This document shows positions 29,511-40,236 of a stretch of 64,000 bases of DNA, piece by piece. The stretch covers positions 4,215,775 to 4,279,774 of the forward strand of contig NZ_CP043473.1 of the NCBI RefSeq assembly GCF_008275125.1. Direction: 5' to 3'. The stretch comes from Chromobacterium paludis (lineage in GTDB: Bacteria > Pseudomonadota > Gammaproteobacteria > Burkholderiales > Chromobacteriaceae). The position numbers and the translations under genes were made by a program. Under the pieces are notes generated by a model that saw only the letters and a list, made by a program, of their open reading frames with translations, was not told the origin of the DNA and made no database searches. The first letter of the stretch is position 1; each line of letters begins with the position of its first letter.

Positions 29511-30614
29511 ATGCTATTAATTTTGTTTTGTTCTACGTTATTTGCCCTAGTGGCTGGGGCGGCACTGATACATTACGCTCATTTGCACGAGCATTTTTCA
29601 GCTGACCATGACCTTACTGGCGTACAAAAGTTTCATGCTAAACCCGTACCTAGGGTTGGAGGGCTGCCATTAATGGCAGGCTTGGTGATTGGAAGCTGTG
29701 TTGTGTTTTACCTAATAAGGTCATGGTTGCCAATATTATTAATTATTGCTTCAGTGCCTGCATTTGGTGTGGGTTTGCTAGAGGATTTGACAAAAAAGAT
29801 CGGTCCTGGACCGCGGCTTTTTGCTACTTTTTTAGCAGCTGTTTTGGCATATTTTTTGGTCAACGCCGAGCTTGTGCGCTTGGATATTCCTGGTGTTGAT
29901 ATTCTACTCAAGCAGTTTTGGGTTCTTGCCTTGTTGTTGACCATTGTCGCGGTGGGTGGAGTTGCTCACGCTGTTAATATTATTGATGGTTACAACGGCT
30001 TGTCAGGCGTGGTGGCTATTTTCATATTCTTGGCAATGGCCTACGTGTCATTCAAAGTGCAGGACCAAGTGCTAATGGGCATTTGCTTTGCCATGATCGG
30101 TGCTATTGCAGGTTTCTTGTTCTGGAATTTCCCGCGGGGGATGATTTTTGCAGGGGATGGAGGGGCATATTTGGTCGGTTTTATGATGGCGGAGGTTGCC
30201 GTGCTGTTGGTTGGGCGACATTCAGAGGTTTCGCCGTGGTTCCCTCTGCTGTGTGTGATTTATCCTGTTTTTGAAACATTGTATTCAATTTACCGTAAAA
30301 AATTTCTCAGGGGAATGTCGCCGGGTATGCCGGATGGTTTGCACCTGCATATGCTTGTGTACAAACGTCTAGTACGTTGGATGGTGGGTTCTAAGGATGC
30401 TGCTCACCTCACCCAGCGCAATAGCCTGACGTCTCCCTACTTGTGGGCGCTGTCCTCGTTCTCGGTGGTGCCCGCCATGCTGTTCTGGAACAATACACCG
30501 GTGCTGATCGGCTTTGTGCTTGTATTCATGTTCAGTTACGTTCGCCTTTATCGGATGATCATCCGCTTCCGTACCCCTCGCTGGCTAATGCTGCGCAAGA
30601 CCCCCAACGCCTGA
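29511..30614 (+). CDS. Undecaprenyl-phosphate sugar-1-phosphate transferase (WecA/WbpL-like, MraY superfamily)
   Basis: Integral membrane enzyme that starts the O-unit by moving a HexNAc-1-phosphate onto undecaprenyl phosphate. It is 367 aa with about 10-11 hydrophobic segments. Family motifs are KFHAKPVPRVGGLPL near residue 42, GLLEDLTKK, the catalytic AVNIIDGYNGLSG and IFAGDGGAYLVGF. A cytoplasmic loop contains GMPDGLHLHMLVYKR. Its codon use shifts towards GC at the 3' end, marking the return to ordinary chromosomal DNA before groES. The donor sugar cannot be read from sequence. Confidence 0.9.
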   Translation: MLLILFCSTLFALVAGAALIHYAHLHEHFSADHDLTGVQKFHAKPVPRVGGLPLMAGLVIGSCVVFYLIRSWLPILLIIASVPAFGVGLLEDLTKKIGPGPRLFATFLAAVLAYFLVNAELVRLDIPGVDILLKQFWVLALLLTIVAVGGVAHAVNIIDGYNGLSGVVAIFIFLAMAYVSFKVQDQVLMGICFAMIGAIAGFLFWNFPRGMIFAGDGGAYLVGFMMAEVAVLLVGRHSEVSPWFPLLCVIYPVFETLYSIYRKKFLRGMSPGMPDGLHLHMLVYKRLVRWMVGSKDAAHLTQRNSLTSPYLWALSSFSVVPAMLFWNNTPVLIGFVLVFMFSYVRLYRMIIRFRTPRWLMLRKTPNA

Positions 30615-30622
30615 TCCTTTTT

Positions 30623-30652
30623 GAGCCTGCTGAAAATTGCCTCGGCAGGCTC
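30623..30652 (+). terminator. Hairpin after the WecA-like gene
   Basis: An 8-bp perfect stem (GAGCCTGC / GCAGGCTC, loop of 14) lies just after the stop. There is no T run on the plus strand, so it is only a weak terminator candidate. It ends at the -35 of the groES promoter. Confidence 0.4.
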
Positions 30653-30681
30653 TTGAAATCCCTCCCTCTCGTCCCTATCAT
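30652..30681 (+). promoter_or_regulatory. groESL heat-shock promoter (sigma32-like, also readable as sigma70)
   Basis: CTTGAAA at 30652-30658 and CCCTATCAT at 30673-30681, with 14 bases between, fit a sigma32 promoter. The same DNA reads TTGAAA-N17-TATCAT for sigma70. It abuts the CIRCE operator, so HrcA could repress either form. Confidence 0.65.
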
Positions 30682-30707
30682 TAGCACTCGCAACAGTCGA
30701 GTGCTAA
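30681..30707 (+). promoter_or_regulatory. CIRCE operator (HrcA binding site)
   Basis: Perfect inverted repeat TTAGCACTC-N9-GAGTGCTAA, the exact consensus for the heat-shock repressor HrcA. It lies 69 bases before the groES start. Confidence 0.95.
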
Positions 30708-30775
30708 GCCCTCGGCTGACGACTAAATAGATCCTGATGTTCAACTCCCAACAGCCAAAGCAATAGGAGAGATCC

Positions 30776-31063
30776 ATGGCAATTCGTCCTCTGCACGACC
30801 GTGTTGTTATCAAGCGCCTCGAGGCTGAAGAAAAGACCGCTTCCGGCATCGTTCTGCCGGGTGCCGCGGCTGAGAAGCCGGACATGGGCGAGGTTCTGGC
30901 CGTCGGTAACGGCAAGATCCTGGAAAACGGCGAGCGCCGCCCGCTGGAGCTGAAGGTCGGCGACAAGGTGATCTTCGGCAAGTATTCCGGCCAAACCGTG
31001 AAGGTGGACGGCGACGAAGTCCTCGTGATGCGCGAGGAAGACGTAATGGGCATCGTTGAGTAA
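30776..31063 (+). CDS. groES: Co-chaperonin GroES
   Basis: Heptameric lid of the GroEL folding chamber. It is 95 aa, normal length. It starts [20 protein letters not shown], has the mobile-loop sequence [16 protein letters not shown] that contacts GroEL, and ends with [19 protein letters not shown] lies a few bases before the ATG. It forms an operon with groEL 47 bases downstream. Regulation is visible as CIRCE plus a sigma32-like promoter. Confidence 0.98.
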   Translation: MAIRPLHDRVVIKRLEAEEKTASGIVLPGAAAEKPDMGEVLAVGNGKILENGERRPLELKVGDKVIFGKYSGQTVKVDGDEVLVMREEDVMGIVE

Positions 31064-31080
31064 TCCGACCCTTACTTTGA

Positions 31081-32754
<1,674 letters not shown>

Positions 32755-32803
32755 TTAGCCTTTATAAGCCGGCGGCGTAGCCGCTGCCGGCTGCATACGA
32801 AAG

Positions 32804-32840
32804 CGGCCTGGATAGCGATGCTGTCCAGGCCGTTTTGTTT
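32804..32840 (+). terminator. Rho-independent terminator of groESL
   Basis: A 9-bp GC-rich stem (CGGCCTGGA / TCCAGGCCG) with an 11-base loop is followed by TTTTGTTTT. It lies 50 bases after the groEL stop and faces the convergent rfbC gene. Confidence 0.85.
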
Positions 32841-32852
32841 TATTAAACGATG

Positions 32853-33395
32853 TTAGGCGCCAAGCGTCGTAAACAGCGGCGCTGCCTGATCTTTGGGTGA
32901 TAGTGCCGGCGGGTGCTTTAGCGGCCAGTCTATTGCCAGATCCGGGTCATTCCAGGCGATGGCGCGCTCAAGATCTTTGAACCAGTAGTCGGTGGTTTTG
33001 TACAGAAATTCCGCGTCGTCGCTCAGTGTCAGGAAGCCATGGGCGAAACCAGGGGGAATCCACATTTGTCGTTTGTTGTCTGCGGACAATTCCACGCCAA
33101 CCCACCGGCCGAAGGTGGGCGATTGCTGTCGGATATCGACGGCTACGTCAAACACCGCGCCGGCGATGACTCGGACGAGTTTGCCTTGGGCATGTGGATC
33201 GAGCTGGTAGTGCAGTCCGCGTAGTACGCCCTTAGCTGAGCGACTATGGTTGTCTTGTACAAATTCGACCGAATAGCCTATGGTCTCTTCGAATTTCTTT
33301 TGGTTGAAACTCTCGAAGAAAAATCCGCGCTCATCGCCAAAAACAGCGGGTTCGATTATCTTGACGTCAGAAATTTCTGTATCGATGACATTCAT
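32853..33395 (-). CDS. rfbC: dTDP-4-dehydrorhamnose 3,5-epimerase
   Basis: Cupin-fold epimerase, third step of dTDP-L-rhamnose synthesis. It is 180 aa. Motifs are VFGDERGFFFESFNQKKFEE, VQDNHSRSAKGVLRGLHYQ with the catalytic His, and MWIPPGFAHGFLTLSD. It is the last gene of the minus-strand rfbB-rfbD-rfbA-rfbC set, separated from rfbA by about 55 bases. Codon use is GC-rich like the chromosome, unlike the O-antigen core. Confidence 0.96.
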   Translation of the reverse strand: MNVIDTEISDVKIIEPAVFGDERGFFFESFNQKKFEETIGYSVEFVQDNHSRSAKGVLRGLHYQLDPHAQGKLVRVIAGAVFDVAVDIRQQSPTFGRWVGVELSADNKRQMWIPPGFAHGFLTLSDDAEFLYKTTDYWFKDLERAIAWNDPDLAIDWPLKHPPALSPKDQAAPLFTTLGA

Positions 33396-33451
33396 GGAAA
33401 GCTGTCCTGCCGCGCTGGCGCTGGCGCTGGGCCTTCGCCGGCACTATTGGG

Positions 33452-34339
33452 TTAGTAAGTATTGTGTTGCAGCATGGCGAGTAGATAACGGCCATAGCCA
33501 GTCTTCTGCAAGGGGTGCGCCAGTTTTTGGACTTGTGCGCCGTCAATCCAGCCGCTGCGGAAGGCGATTTCCTCCGGGCACGCCACTTTCAGGCCTTGGC
33601 GGCTTTCAATGGTGGCGATGAACTGGCTGGCTTCCAGCATCGATTCATGGGTGCCGGTATCGAGCCAGGCATAGCCGCGGCCCATGGTCTGCACATCCAG
33701 CGAGCCTTGTTGCAGATAAACGTTGTTGACGTCGGTGATTTCCAGCTCTCCGCGTGCGGAAGGGCGGATGGTTCTGGCGATGTCGACCACTTTCTCGTCG
33801 TAGAAGTACAGGCCCGTCACCGCGTAATGTGATTTGGGTTGCTTGGGTTTTTCCTCGATCGATAGCGCTTTGCCATGGGCATCAAACGCTACCACGCCAT
33901 AGCGTTCCGGGTCGTTGACGCGGTAGGCGAATACGCTGGCGCCGCTAGCTTTGGCGTTGGCCTCTTGCAATAGGCTGGAGAAGTCGTCGCCGTAGAAGAT
34001 ATTGTCGCCCAGAACCAATGCGGAGGGCGCGCCGTCGAGGAAGCGCTCGCCGATCAGAAAGGCTTGCGCCAGACCGTCTGGACTCGGCTGCACCGCGTAT
34101 TGCAGGTTGATGCCCCATTGGCTGCCGTCGCCAAGCAGCTGTTCGAAGCGCGGCGTGTCTTGCGGCGTGGAGATGATCAGCATGTCCCGGATGCCAGCCA
34201 GCATCAGCGTGCTTAGCGGATAGTAAATCATCGGCTTGTCGTAGATCGGCAGCAGCTGCTTGCTGACAGCGATGGTCGCTGGATACAGGCGAGTGCCGGA
34301 GCCGCCGGCTAGAATAATGCCTTTGCGAGCCTTGCTCAT
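33452..34339 (-). CDS. rfbA: Glucose-1-phosphate thymidylyltransferase
   Basis: First step of dTDP-L-rhamnose synthesis (glucose-1-P + dTTP). It is 295 aa from the ATG whose complement is at 34337-34339, with GGAG upstream. The open frame extends 40 codons further but overlaps rfbD and lacks homology. It shows [51 protein letters not shown] and the end-motif [14 protein letters not shown]. It overlaps the rfbD stop by four bases (ATGA). Confidence 0.96.
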   Translation of the reverse strand: MSKARKGIILAGGSGTRLYPATIAVSKQLLPIYDKPMIYYPLSTLMLAGIRDMLIISTPQDTPRFEQLLGDGSQWGINLQYAVQPSPDGLAQAFLIGERFLDGAPSALVLGDNIFYGDDFSSLLQEANAKASGASVFAYRVNDPERYGVVAFDAHGKALSIEEKPKQPKSHYAVTGLYFYDEKVVDIARTIRPSARGELEITDVNNVYLQQGSLDVQTMGRGYAWLDTGTHESMLEASQFIATIESRQGLKVACPEEIAFRSGWIDGAQVQKLAHPLQKTGYGRYLLAMLQHNTY

Positions 34340-35262
34340 GGAGACTCCTTTACATTTTGTTGTGCTTGTCGTTGTTGCCACAAGGCGGTGAGCGTTGCAT
34401 CGACGCCTTGCTGCCAGGCTGGCAGGGTGATGCCGTAGTTGCGTTGCAGCTTGCCGCAATTCAGGCGAGAGTTGGCCGGGCGTTTCGCCGGCAGCGGGTA
34501 CGCTTCAGTCGGGATGCCGTGTACTGCATCCGGGCTCAGCGCCAAAGGGAAGCCGAGCAGTCGAGCTTGGCCGATCAGATATTGGGCGTAGCCGTGCCAG
34601 CTGGTTTCGCCGGAGGCGACCAAGTGGTAGGTGCCGAAAGGGCAGCCCTCGCTATCCGTCAGGTAGCGGCGAATGAGTTGTGCTGTCGTGTCTGCTATCA
34701 AGGCGGCGGACGTCGGCGCGCCGATTTGGTCGGCCACCACTTTCAGCTCCTGGCGCTCTCCCGCCAGACGCAGCATGGTTTTGAGGAAGTTGCCGCCGTG
34801 CGCGCCAAATACCCAGCTGGTGCGCAGGATCAAGTGGCGAGGAGCCACAGCGCGCACGGCCTGTTCGCCATTCCATTTGCTGAGCCCATATACCGATTGC
34901 GGATCGGCGGGATCGTCCTCGCGCCATGGCGTGTCGCCTCGGCCGTTGAAGACGTAGTCTGTGGAGTAATGCACCAAGAGCGCGTCATGCTCTGAGGCCC
35001 AGCGAGCCATGGCTGCGGGAGCTGTGGCATTGACGGCCTGCGCGAGCTCGGGCTCGCTCTCAGCCTTGTCGACGGCAGTGTAGGCGGCGGGATTGACGAT
35101 GATGTCTGGCCGCCGCTCATTCAAAACGGCGTGAATGGCGTCCGCATCGGCAAGATCCAGGCTTTTGCGATCCAGCGCAATCAGCTCGCCCAGCGGCGCC
35201 AGCGCGCGTTGCAACTCGTGGCCGACCTGGCCGTTCTTGCCGGTGATCAGGATGCGCGTCAT
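34336..35262 (-). CDS. rfbD: dTDP-4-dehydrorhamnose reductase
   Basis: Final NAD(P)H-dependent step giving dTDP-L-rhamnose. It is 308 aa from [20 protein letters not shown]. The 29 upstream codons in the frame belong to rfbB in another frame. Other motifs are [28 protein letters not shown] and the catalytic Tyr-x3-Lys in [10 protein letters not shown]. It is coupled on both sides by four-base overlaps. Confidence 0.95.
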   Translation of the reverse strand: MTRILITGKNGQVGHELQRALAPLGELIALDRKSLDLADADAIHAVLNERRPDIIVNPAAYTAVDKAESEPELAQAVNATAPAAMARWASEHDALLVHYSTDYVFNGRGDTPWREDDPADPQSVYGLSKWNGEQAVRAVAPRHLILRTSWVFGAHGGNFLKTMLRLAGERQELKVVADQIGAPTSAALIADTTAQLIRRYLTDSEGCPFGTYHLVASGETSWHGYAQYLIGQARLLGFPLALSPDAVHGIPTEAYPLPAKRPANSRLNCGKLQRNYGITLPAWQQGVDATLTALWQQRQAQQNVKESP

Positions 35263-36326
35263 GCGGGTTGGCCGTAGTGTTGGTTGATCCAGTCGCGGTA
35301 ATGGCCACTGGTGACGTTGTCGACCCATTGCGGATTGTCCAGATACCACTGCACGGTCTTGCGAATGCCGGTTTCAAAAGTCTCCGCGGGTTTCCAGCCC
35401 AATTCCTTTTCCAGCTTGCGCGCGTCTATCGCATAACGCCGGTCATGGCCGGGGCGGTCCTGCACGAAGGTGATCTGCGACGCATAGCTATCGCCATCGG
35501 CGCGTGGCTTGAGCTCGTCCAGAATCGCGCAGATGGTATGAACCACGTCCAGATTGGCTTTTTCATTCCAGCCGCCGACATTATAGGTTTCGCCCAGCGT
35601 GCCGGCTTCCAGTACGCGGCGAATGGCGCTGCAGTGGTCTTTCACATACAGCCAGTCGCGTACTTGCTGGCCATCACCATAAATGGGCAATGGCTTGCCG
35701 GCCAGCGCGTTGAGGATGACCAGCGGAATTAGCTTTTCCGGGAAGTGGTAGGGGCCGTAATTGTTGCTGCAGTTTGTGGTCAGTACGGGCAGGCCATAAG
35801 TATGGTGCCAGGCGCGCACCAGGTGGTCCGAGGCGGCTTTCGATGCCGAGTACGGGCTGTTGGGCTCGTAACGATGCGTTTCGGCGAAGGGCGCGTCTTC
35901 CGGCGACAGCGTGCCGTAGACTTCGTCGGTGGACACGTGCAGGAAGCGGAAGGTGGCTTGCTGTTCGGAGTTCAGGCCATCCCAGTAACCGCGGACGCTT
36001 TCCAGCAAGTTGAAGGTGCCGACGATATTGGTTTGGATAAAATCACCGGGACCATGGATGGAGCGGTCGACATGGCTTTCTGCCGCAAAGTTGATGACCG
36101 CGCGTGGTTGGTGTTTGGTCAGCAGGGCATCGACTAGATTGCGGTCGCCAATGCTGCCATGGACAAAGACATGGCGAGCGTCTTGCTGCAAGGATTGCAG
36201 GGTGTCCAGGTTGCCGGCATAGGTCAAGGCATCTAGGTTGACGACGGTTTCATCGTGGTTGGCCAGCCAGTCGAGAACGAAATTGCCGCCTATGAATCCG
36301 GCGCCGCCGGTCACGAGAATAGTCAT
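35259..36326 (-). CDS. rfbB: dTDP-glucose 4,6-dehydratase
   Basis: Second step of dTDP-L-rhamnose synthesis. It is 355 aa with [20 protein letters not shown], the [19 protein letters not shown] segment, the STDEVYGTL motif and the catalytic Tyr-x3-Lys in [14 protein letters not shown]. It is the first gene of the minus-strand operon. Its promoter should lie in the 230 bases shared with the divergent Nif3-like gene. The rhamnose may serve the O-antigen or another polysaccharide. Confidence 0.97.
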   Translation of the reverse strand: MTILVTGGAGFIGGNFVLDWLANHDETVVNLDALTYAGNLDTLQSLQQDARHVFVHGSIGDRNLVDALLTKHQPRAVINFAAESHVDRSIHGPGDFIQTNIVGTFNLLESVRGYWDGLNSEQQATFRFLHVSTDEVYGTLSPEDAPFAETHRYEPNSPYSASKAASDHLVRAWHHTYGLPVLTTNCSNNYGPYHFPEKLIPLVILNALAGKPLPIYGDGQQVRDWLYVKDHCSAIRRVLEAGTLGETYNVGGWNEKANLDVVHTICAILDELKPRADGDSYASQITFVQDRPGHDRRYAIDARKLEKELGWKPAETFETGIRKTVQWYLDNPQWVDNVTSGHYRDWINQHYGQPA

Positions 36327-36377
36327 ATCAGCATCCTGTTATAATCGGGTTGCATATTATTGAGTGCCGGCAGAGGG

Positions 36378-36413
36378 GCTGGCTGAGCCACGCATCATGC
36401 GTGCCCAGCCAGC
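36378..36413. other. Strong inverted repeat between divergent rfbB and the Nif3-like gene
   Basis: An outer stem GCTGGCT / AGCCAGC encloses an inner stem ACGCAT / ATGCGT. No T run follows in either direction. It could be an attenuator, a transcript-stabilising structure or a small RNA element. The function is unknown. Confidence 0.35.
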
Positions 36414-36553
36414 AGTCGCGTGCAGGTGATGGCCGCTTGAGCGTTCGAAGCTGGCATTTTATCAAGTTCTAAATGACGATGGGCGCTGTTGCAATCTGTG
36501 CGGGGGAGGATCTGCTGCAAGAGGGCATTCACTTTATCAAGCTTGGAAGAAAA

Positions 36554-37303
36554 ATGATGAGATTGAATCTGCTGTTGGAAAAATTGAATCTTTTGTTGGA
36601 GCCCTCGCGCTACAAGGACTACGCGCCCAATGGCCTGCAAGTGGAAGGCCGGGCAGAGGTCGGCAAGATTGTCACCGGGGTGACGGCCTCGCAGGCGTTG
36701 ATCGACGCCGCCATCGAGCGCGGCGCCGATGCCATTCTGGTGCACCACGGCTATTTCTGGAAGGGAGAGGATGCCTGTTTGAGCGGCATCAAGCGGCAGC
36801 GGATCAGCAGCTTGCTGCGGCACGATATCAGTCTTTTGGCATATCATTTGCCATTGGATGGGCATCTGGATCTGGGCAACAATGCCATGCTGGGCAAGCG
36901 CCTGGGGCTGGAGGCGCTTGGTCAGTCTGGAGAACAGGGTTTGCTCTGGCATGGCGACTGGCGTGAAACTGGAGATGCCGCCCGGCTGAACGCGCATATT
37001 TCGTCTATTCTGGGCAGAAGCGCCTTGCTGCTGGGCCGGCCTGACAAGTTGGTGCGCCGAGTGGCCTGGTGCACCGGCGGGGCGCAGGGATTCTTTGCCG
37101 ACGCGATCGCGCTGGGCGTGGATGCCTTCATCACCGGCGAGGCATCGGAACAGAATTATCATATGGCGATGGAGAGTGATGTCGCATTCATTGCCGCAGG
37201 ACATCATGCCACTGAACGCTATGGCATCCAGGCTCTTGGTGAGCATTTAATGAAGCACGAGGGCATAAAAGTGGAATTTATTGACCTGAATAATCCGGTT
37301 TGA
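36554..37303 (+). CDS. Nif3-like dinuclear metal centre hexameric protein (DUF34/YbgI family)
   Basis: Widely conserved cytosolic protein with a di-metal site; its function is not settled, although some members are annotated as GTP cyclohydrolase 1 type 2. About 249 aa from ATG 36554 (ATG 36557 is equally possible), with GGAAG just upstream. Family motifs are KDYAPNGLQVEG near the start, AILVHHGYFWKGE with metal-binding His-His, AYHLPLDGHLDLGNN, CTGGAQGFF, ITGEASEQNYH and IAAGHHATERYG. It stands alone upstream of petABC. Confidence 0.9.
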   Translation: MMRLNLLLEKLNLLLEPSRYKDYAPNGLQVEGRAEVGKIVTGVTASQALIDAAIERGADAILVHHGYFWKGEDACLSGIKRQRISSLLRHDISLLAYHLPLDGHLDLGNNAMLGKRLGLEALGQSGEQGLLWHGDWRETGDAARLNAHISSILGRSALLLGRPDKLVRRVAWCTGGAQGFFADAIALGVDAFITGEASEQNYHMAMESDVAFIAAGHHATERYGIQALGEHLMKHEGIKVEFIDLNNPV

Positions 37304-37417
37304 GAAGTTGTAGCGCCGTAATGACAATTTATTTGCATGGATGCTTCAAGTCCCTACTAGTAATCGGGTAAAATCTGGCGGTTTAGGGCTCGATTTCCAC
37401 GATTGAGGATGATTGCA

Positions 37418-38002
37418 ATGAGTGAACAACAAGTCGATACTGGCCGCCGGCGCTTTCTGACGCTGGCATCCAGCGCTGTTGGAGGGGTTGCGGTAGTCGG
37501 CGCGGCCACGCCTTTTTTCCTGAGCTTTTTCCCGTCTGAACGGGCAAAGGCGGCGGGGGCGCCGGTAGAGGTCGACATCGGCAAGATCGAATTGGGGCAG
37601 AAGATCAATGTCGAGTGGCGCGGCAAGCCGGTATGGATTCTCAACCGCACGCCGGAACAATTGAAGAACCTGCCAAAGAACGATCCCAAGCTGGTGGACC
37701 CCGCGTCCGACGTGGATCAACAACCCGCTTATTGCAAGAACGAACATCGTTCCATCAAGCCTGAATACCTGGTGGCGGTGGGCATCTGCACGCACCTGGG
37801 CTGTTCTCCGACCTTCCGCCCCGATCTGGCGCCCGCCGATCTGGGACCGGAGTGGCTGGGGGGGTTCTATTGCCCCTGCCATGGCTCCAAGTTCGATCTC
37901 GCCGCGCGCGTGTTCAAGGGCGTGCCGGCGCCGAAGAACTTGGAAATCCCCCCGCACAAGTATCTGTCCGACACCCGTCTGCTGATCGGCGACGACAAAT
38001 AA
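37418..38002 (+). CDS. petA: Ubiquinol-cytochrome c reductase, Rieske iron-sulfur subunit
   Basis: Takes electrons from ubiquinol in the inner-membrane bc1 complex. It is 194 aa from ATG 37418, with GAGGA upstream. The N-terminus carries a twin-arginine motif (GRRRFLTLASSAVGG) within its single membrane anchor. The [2Fe-2S] ligands are in CTHLGC and CPCHGS. It is the first gene of petA-petB-petC, with a 14-base gap to petB. The operon feeds a c-type cytochrome pathway that would bypass the damaged cyo oxidase described below. Confidence 0.96.
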   Translation: MSEQQVDTGRRRFLTLASSAVGGVAVVGAATPFFLSFFPSERAKAAGAPVEVDIGKIELGQKINVEWRGKPVWILNRTPEQLKNLPKNDPKLVDPASDVDQQPAYCKNEHRSIKPEYLVAVGICTHLGCSPTFRPDLAPADLGPEWLGGFYCPCHGSKFDLAARVFKGVPAPKNLEIPPHKYLSDTRLLIGDDK

Positions 38003-38016
38003 GCTGAGGGCGAAAA

Positions 38017-39360
38017 ATGAGCAAAGCGCAAAAGTTGCTGAACTGGGTGGACGAACGGTTTCCGCTGACCGCCCTGTGGGAAAGCCAATGGGGCAAATAT
38101 GTCGCCCCCAAGAATTTCAATTTCTGGTATTTCTTTGGCTCCCTGGCCATGCTGGTGCTGGTGCTGCAAATCGTCACCGGCATCTTCCTGACCATGAACT
38201 ACAAGCCGGATGCCACGCTGAACGCGGCCGGCGTGCCGGTGGCCTTCGCCTCGGTCGAGTACATCATGCGAGACGTGGCGGGCGGCTGGATCATCCGCTA
38301 CATGCACTCCACCGGCGCCTCGATGTTCTTTGTCGTGGTCTATCTGCACATGTTCCGCGGTTTGATCTACGGCTCTTACAAACAGCCGCGTGAGCTGGTG
38401 TGGGTGTTCGGCACGCTGATCTTCCTGTGCCTGATGGCTGAGGCCTTCATGGGCTATCTGTTGCCCTGGGGGCAGATGTCGTTCTGGGGCGCCCAGGTGA
38501 TCGTCAATCTGTTCGGCTCCATCCCGGTGATCGGTCCCGACCTGTCGGTGTGGATCCGCGGCGACTATGTGGTGTCGGACGCGACGCTGAACCGCTTCTT
38601 CGCCTTGCACGTGATCGCGGTGCCGCTGGTGCTGCTGGCGCTGGTGGTGGCCCACCTGATGGCCTTGCACGAAGTCGGCTCCAATAATCCGGACGGCGTG
38701 GAGATCAAGCAGCAGCCCAAGGACCCGGCAACCGGACTCTATCTGGACGGCATCTATTCCCACCCTTACTACACCGTCAAGGACATCCTCGGCGTGGTGG
38801 TGTTCATGGTGGTGTTCTCGGCCATCGTGTTCTTCCTGCCGGAAATGGGCGGCTACTTCCTGGAGCATCCGAACTTCGATCAGGCGGATCCGCTGAAAAC
38901 GCCGCCGCACATCGCGCCGGTATGGTACTTCACGCCGTTCTACGCCATTTTGCGCGCCGTGCCGTCGTTCGCCGGCACCCAGGTGTGGGGCGTGTTGGCC
39001 ATGGGCGCCGCCGTGGTGCTGATCGCCTTCCTGCCGTGGCTGGATCGTTCGCCGATCAAGTCCATCCGCTACCGCGGTCCCAAGTTCAAGGTCGCGCTGA
39101 TCCTGTTCATCGCATCCTTCATTGGCCTGGGCATCCTGGGCGCGCTGCCGCCGACTGGTCTGCGCACCGCGCTGTCGCAGATTTTCTCCGTGGTCTATTT
39201 CGCCTTCTTCCTGGGCATGCCGTTCTACACCAAGAACGATGTCGGCAGCGTGCCGGTGCCGGAGCGGGTGACGGACACCAATGCCAAGCGCCAGATCCAG
39301 TTCCTGGTGATGGTGGCTCTGACCGTGTTCCTGGCCGCGCTGTTCGCCATGAACGTGTAA
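38017..39360 (+). CDS. petB: Ubiquinol-cytochrome c reductase, cytochrome b
   Basis: Membrane core of the bc1 complex. It is 447 aa with eight or more membrane helices. Heme-ligand histidines sit in HSTGASMFFVVVYLHMFRG and in HVIAVPLVLLALVVAHLMAL. The Qo-site motif is PVWY (IAPVWYFTPFY), the form typical of beta- and gammaproteobacteria. GAGGGCGAAAA precedes the ATG. Large shadow frames in other phases reflect GC-rich codon bias. Confidence 0.97.
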   Translation: MSKAQKLLNWVDERFPLTALWESQWGKYVAPKNFNFWYFFGSLAMLVLVLQIVTGIFLTMNYKPDATLNAAGVPVAFASVEYIMRDVAGGWIIRYMHSTGASMFFVVVYLHMFRGLIYGSYKQPRELVWVFGTLIFLCLMAEAFMGYLLPWGQMSFWGAQVIVNLFGSIPVIGPDLSVWIRGDYVVSDATLNRFFALHVIAVPLVLLALVVAHLMALHEVGSNNPDGVEIKQQPKDPATGLYLDGIYSHPYYTVKDILGVVVFMVVFSAIVFFLPEMGGYFLEHPNFDQADPLKTPPHIAPVWYFTPFYAILRAVPSFAGTQVWGVLAMGAAVVLIAFLPWLDRSPIKSIRYRGPKFKVALILFIASFIGLGILGALPPTGLRTALSQIFSVVYFAFFLGMPFYTKNDVGSVPVPERVTDTNAKRQIQFLVMVALTVFLAALFAMNV

Positions 39361-39377
39361 GCAAGGGGATAAGGAAA

Positions 39378-40139
39378 ATGAAAAACAAGATGCGCAAGCT
39401 GATCGCCGCGATGGCCCTGACGCTGCCGTTCTCTGTCGCGCTGGCCAACGAGGGTGGCCCCAAGCTGGAAAAGGCCCCGATCGACATCCAGGATACGGAG
39501 AGCCTGCAGCGCGGCGCGCAAATCTTCGTCAACTACTGCTTGTCCTGCCACTCGGCCAGCATGATGCGTTACAACCGGCTGGAAGACATTGGCCTGTCGG
39601 AGGAGCAGATCAAGGCCAATCTGCTGCCGGAGGGCGCCAAGATCGGCGACCAAATGAACATCGCCATGGAGAAGAAGGATGCCAAGGCCTGGTTCGGCGC
39701 CACGCCGCCGGACTTGTCTCTGATCGCGCGTTCGCGCGGCGCGGACTACCTGTATGGCTACCTGCGCGGCTTCTACCGCGATCCTTCTCGTCCGACCGGC
39801 TGGAACAACCTGGTGTTCGACAAGGTGGGCATGCCCAATATCTTCTGGGAGCTGCAAGGCGAGCAGGTGTTGAAAACCACCAAGGATGCCGAAGGCCATG
39901 AAGAGCACAAGCTTGAGTTGGTCAAGGCGGGCACCATGACCAAGCTGGACAATGGCAAGGCCGACACGGTCGAGTTTGACCGACGCATGGCGGATCTGAC
40001 CAATTTCTTGGTCTACATGGGAGAGCCGGCAGCGGTGAAGCGCCAGCAGATCGGCTACGTGGTGCTGATGTTCCTGGGCCTCTTGCTGTTCCCGCTGGTG
40101 TATCTGCTGAAGAAGGAATACTGGCGCGACGTGCACTAA
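39378..40139 (+). CDS. petC: Ubiquinol-cytochrome c reductase, cytochrome c1
   Basis: It is 253 aa from ATG 39378 after AAGGA. The same frame is open further upstream within petB, but that extension has no homology. A signal peptide (KLIAAMALTLPFSVALA) is followed by the heme-binding CLSCH motif in VNYCLSCHSASMMRYNR and a methionine-ligand region. A C-terminal membrane anchor (VVLMFLGLLLFPLVYLL) ends in a basic tail. It delivers electrons to soluble or bound cytochrome c and is the last gene of the operon. Confidence 0.96.
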   Translation: MKNKMRKLIAAMALTLPFSVALANEGGPKLEKAPIDIQDTESLQRGAQIFVNYCLSCHSASMMRYNRLEDIGLSEEQIKANLLPEGAKIGDQMNIAMEKKDAKAWFGATPPDLSLIARSRGADYLYGYLRGFYRDPSRPTGWNNLVFDKVGMPNIFWELQGEQVLKTTKDAEGHEEHKLELVKAGTMTKLDNGKADTVEFDRRMADLTNFLVYMGEPAAVKRQQIGYVVLMFLGLLLFPLVYLLKKEYWRDVH

Positions 40140-40156
40140 GGGCGCGCAGTCAGGAG

Positions 40157-40186
40157 AAAAGCGGAGCGGAGGCTCCGCTTTTTTAT
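40157..40186 (+). terminator. Rho-independent terminator of petABC
   Basis: A stem AAAAGCGGAGC / GCTCCGCTTTT with a GGAG loop runs into TTTTTT, 18 bases after the petC stop. The symmetric A and T runs could let it work in both directions. Confidence 0.88.
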
Positions 40187-40236
40187 TGTCCGCTTCTCGT
40201 AGTGGCTATAGTGGTCACGATGGCGATTGGGAGGGG

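Noticed and set aside
38922..39377. N-terminal extension of the cytochrome c1 frame into petB
   Set aside because: Out of frame with petB and without homology; the signal peptide and ribosome binding site place the start at 39378.
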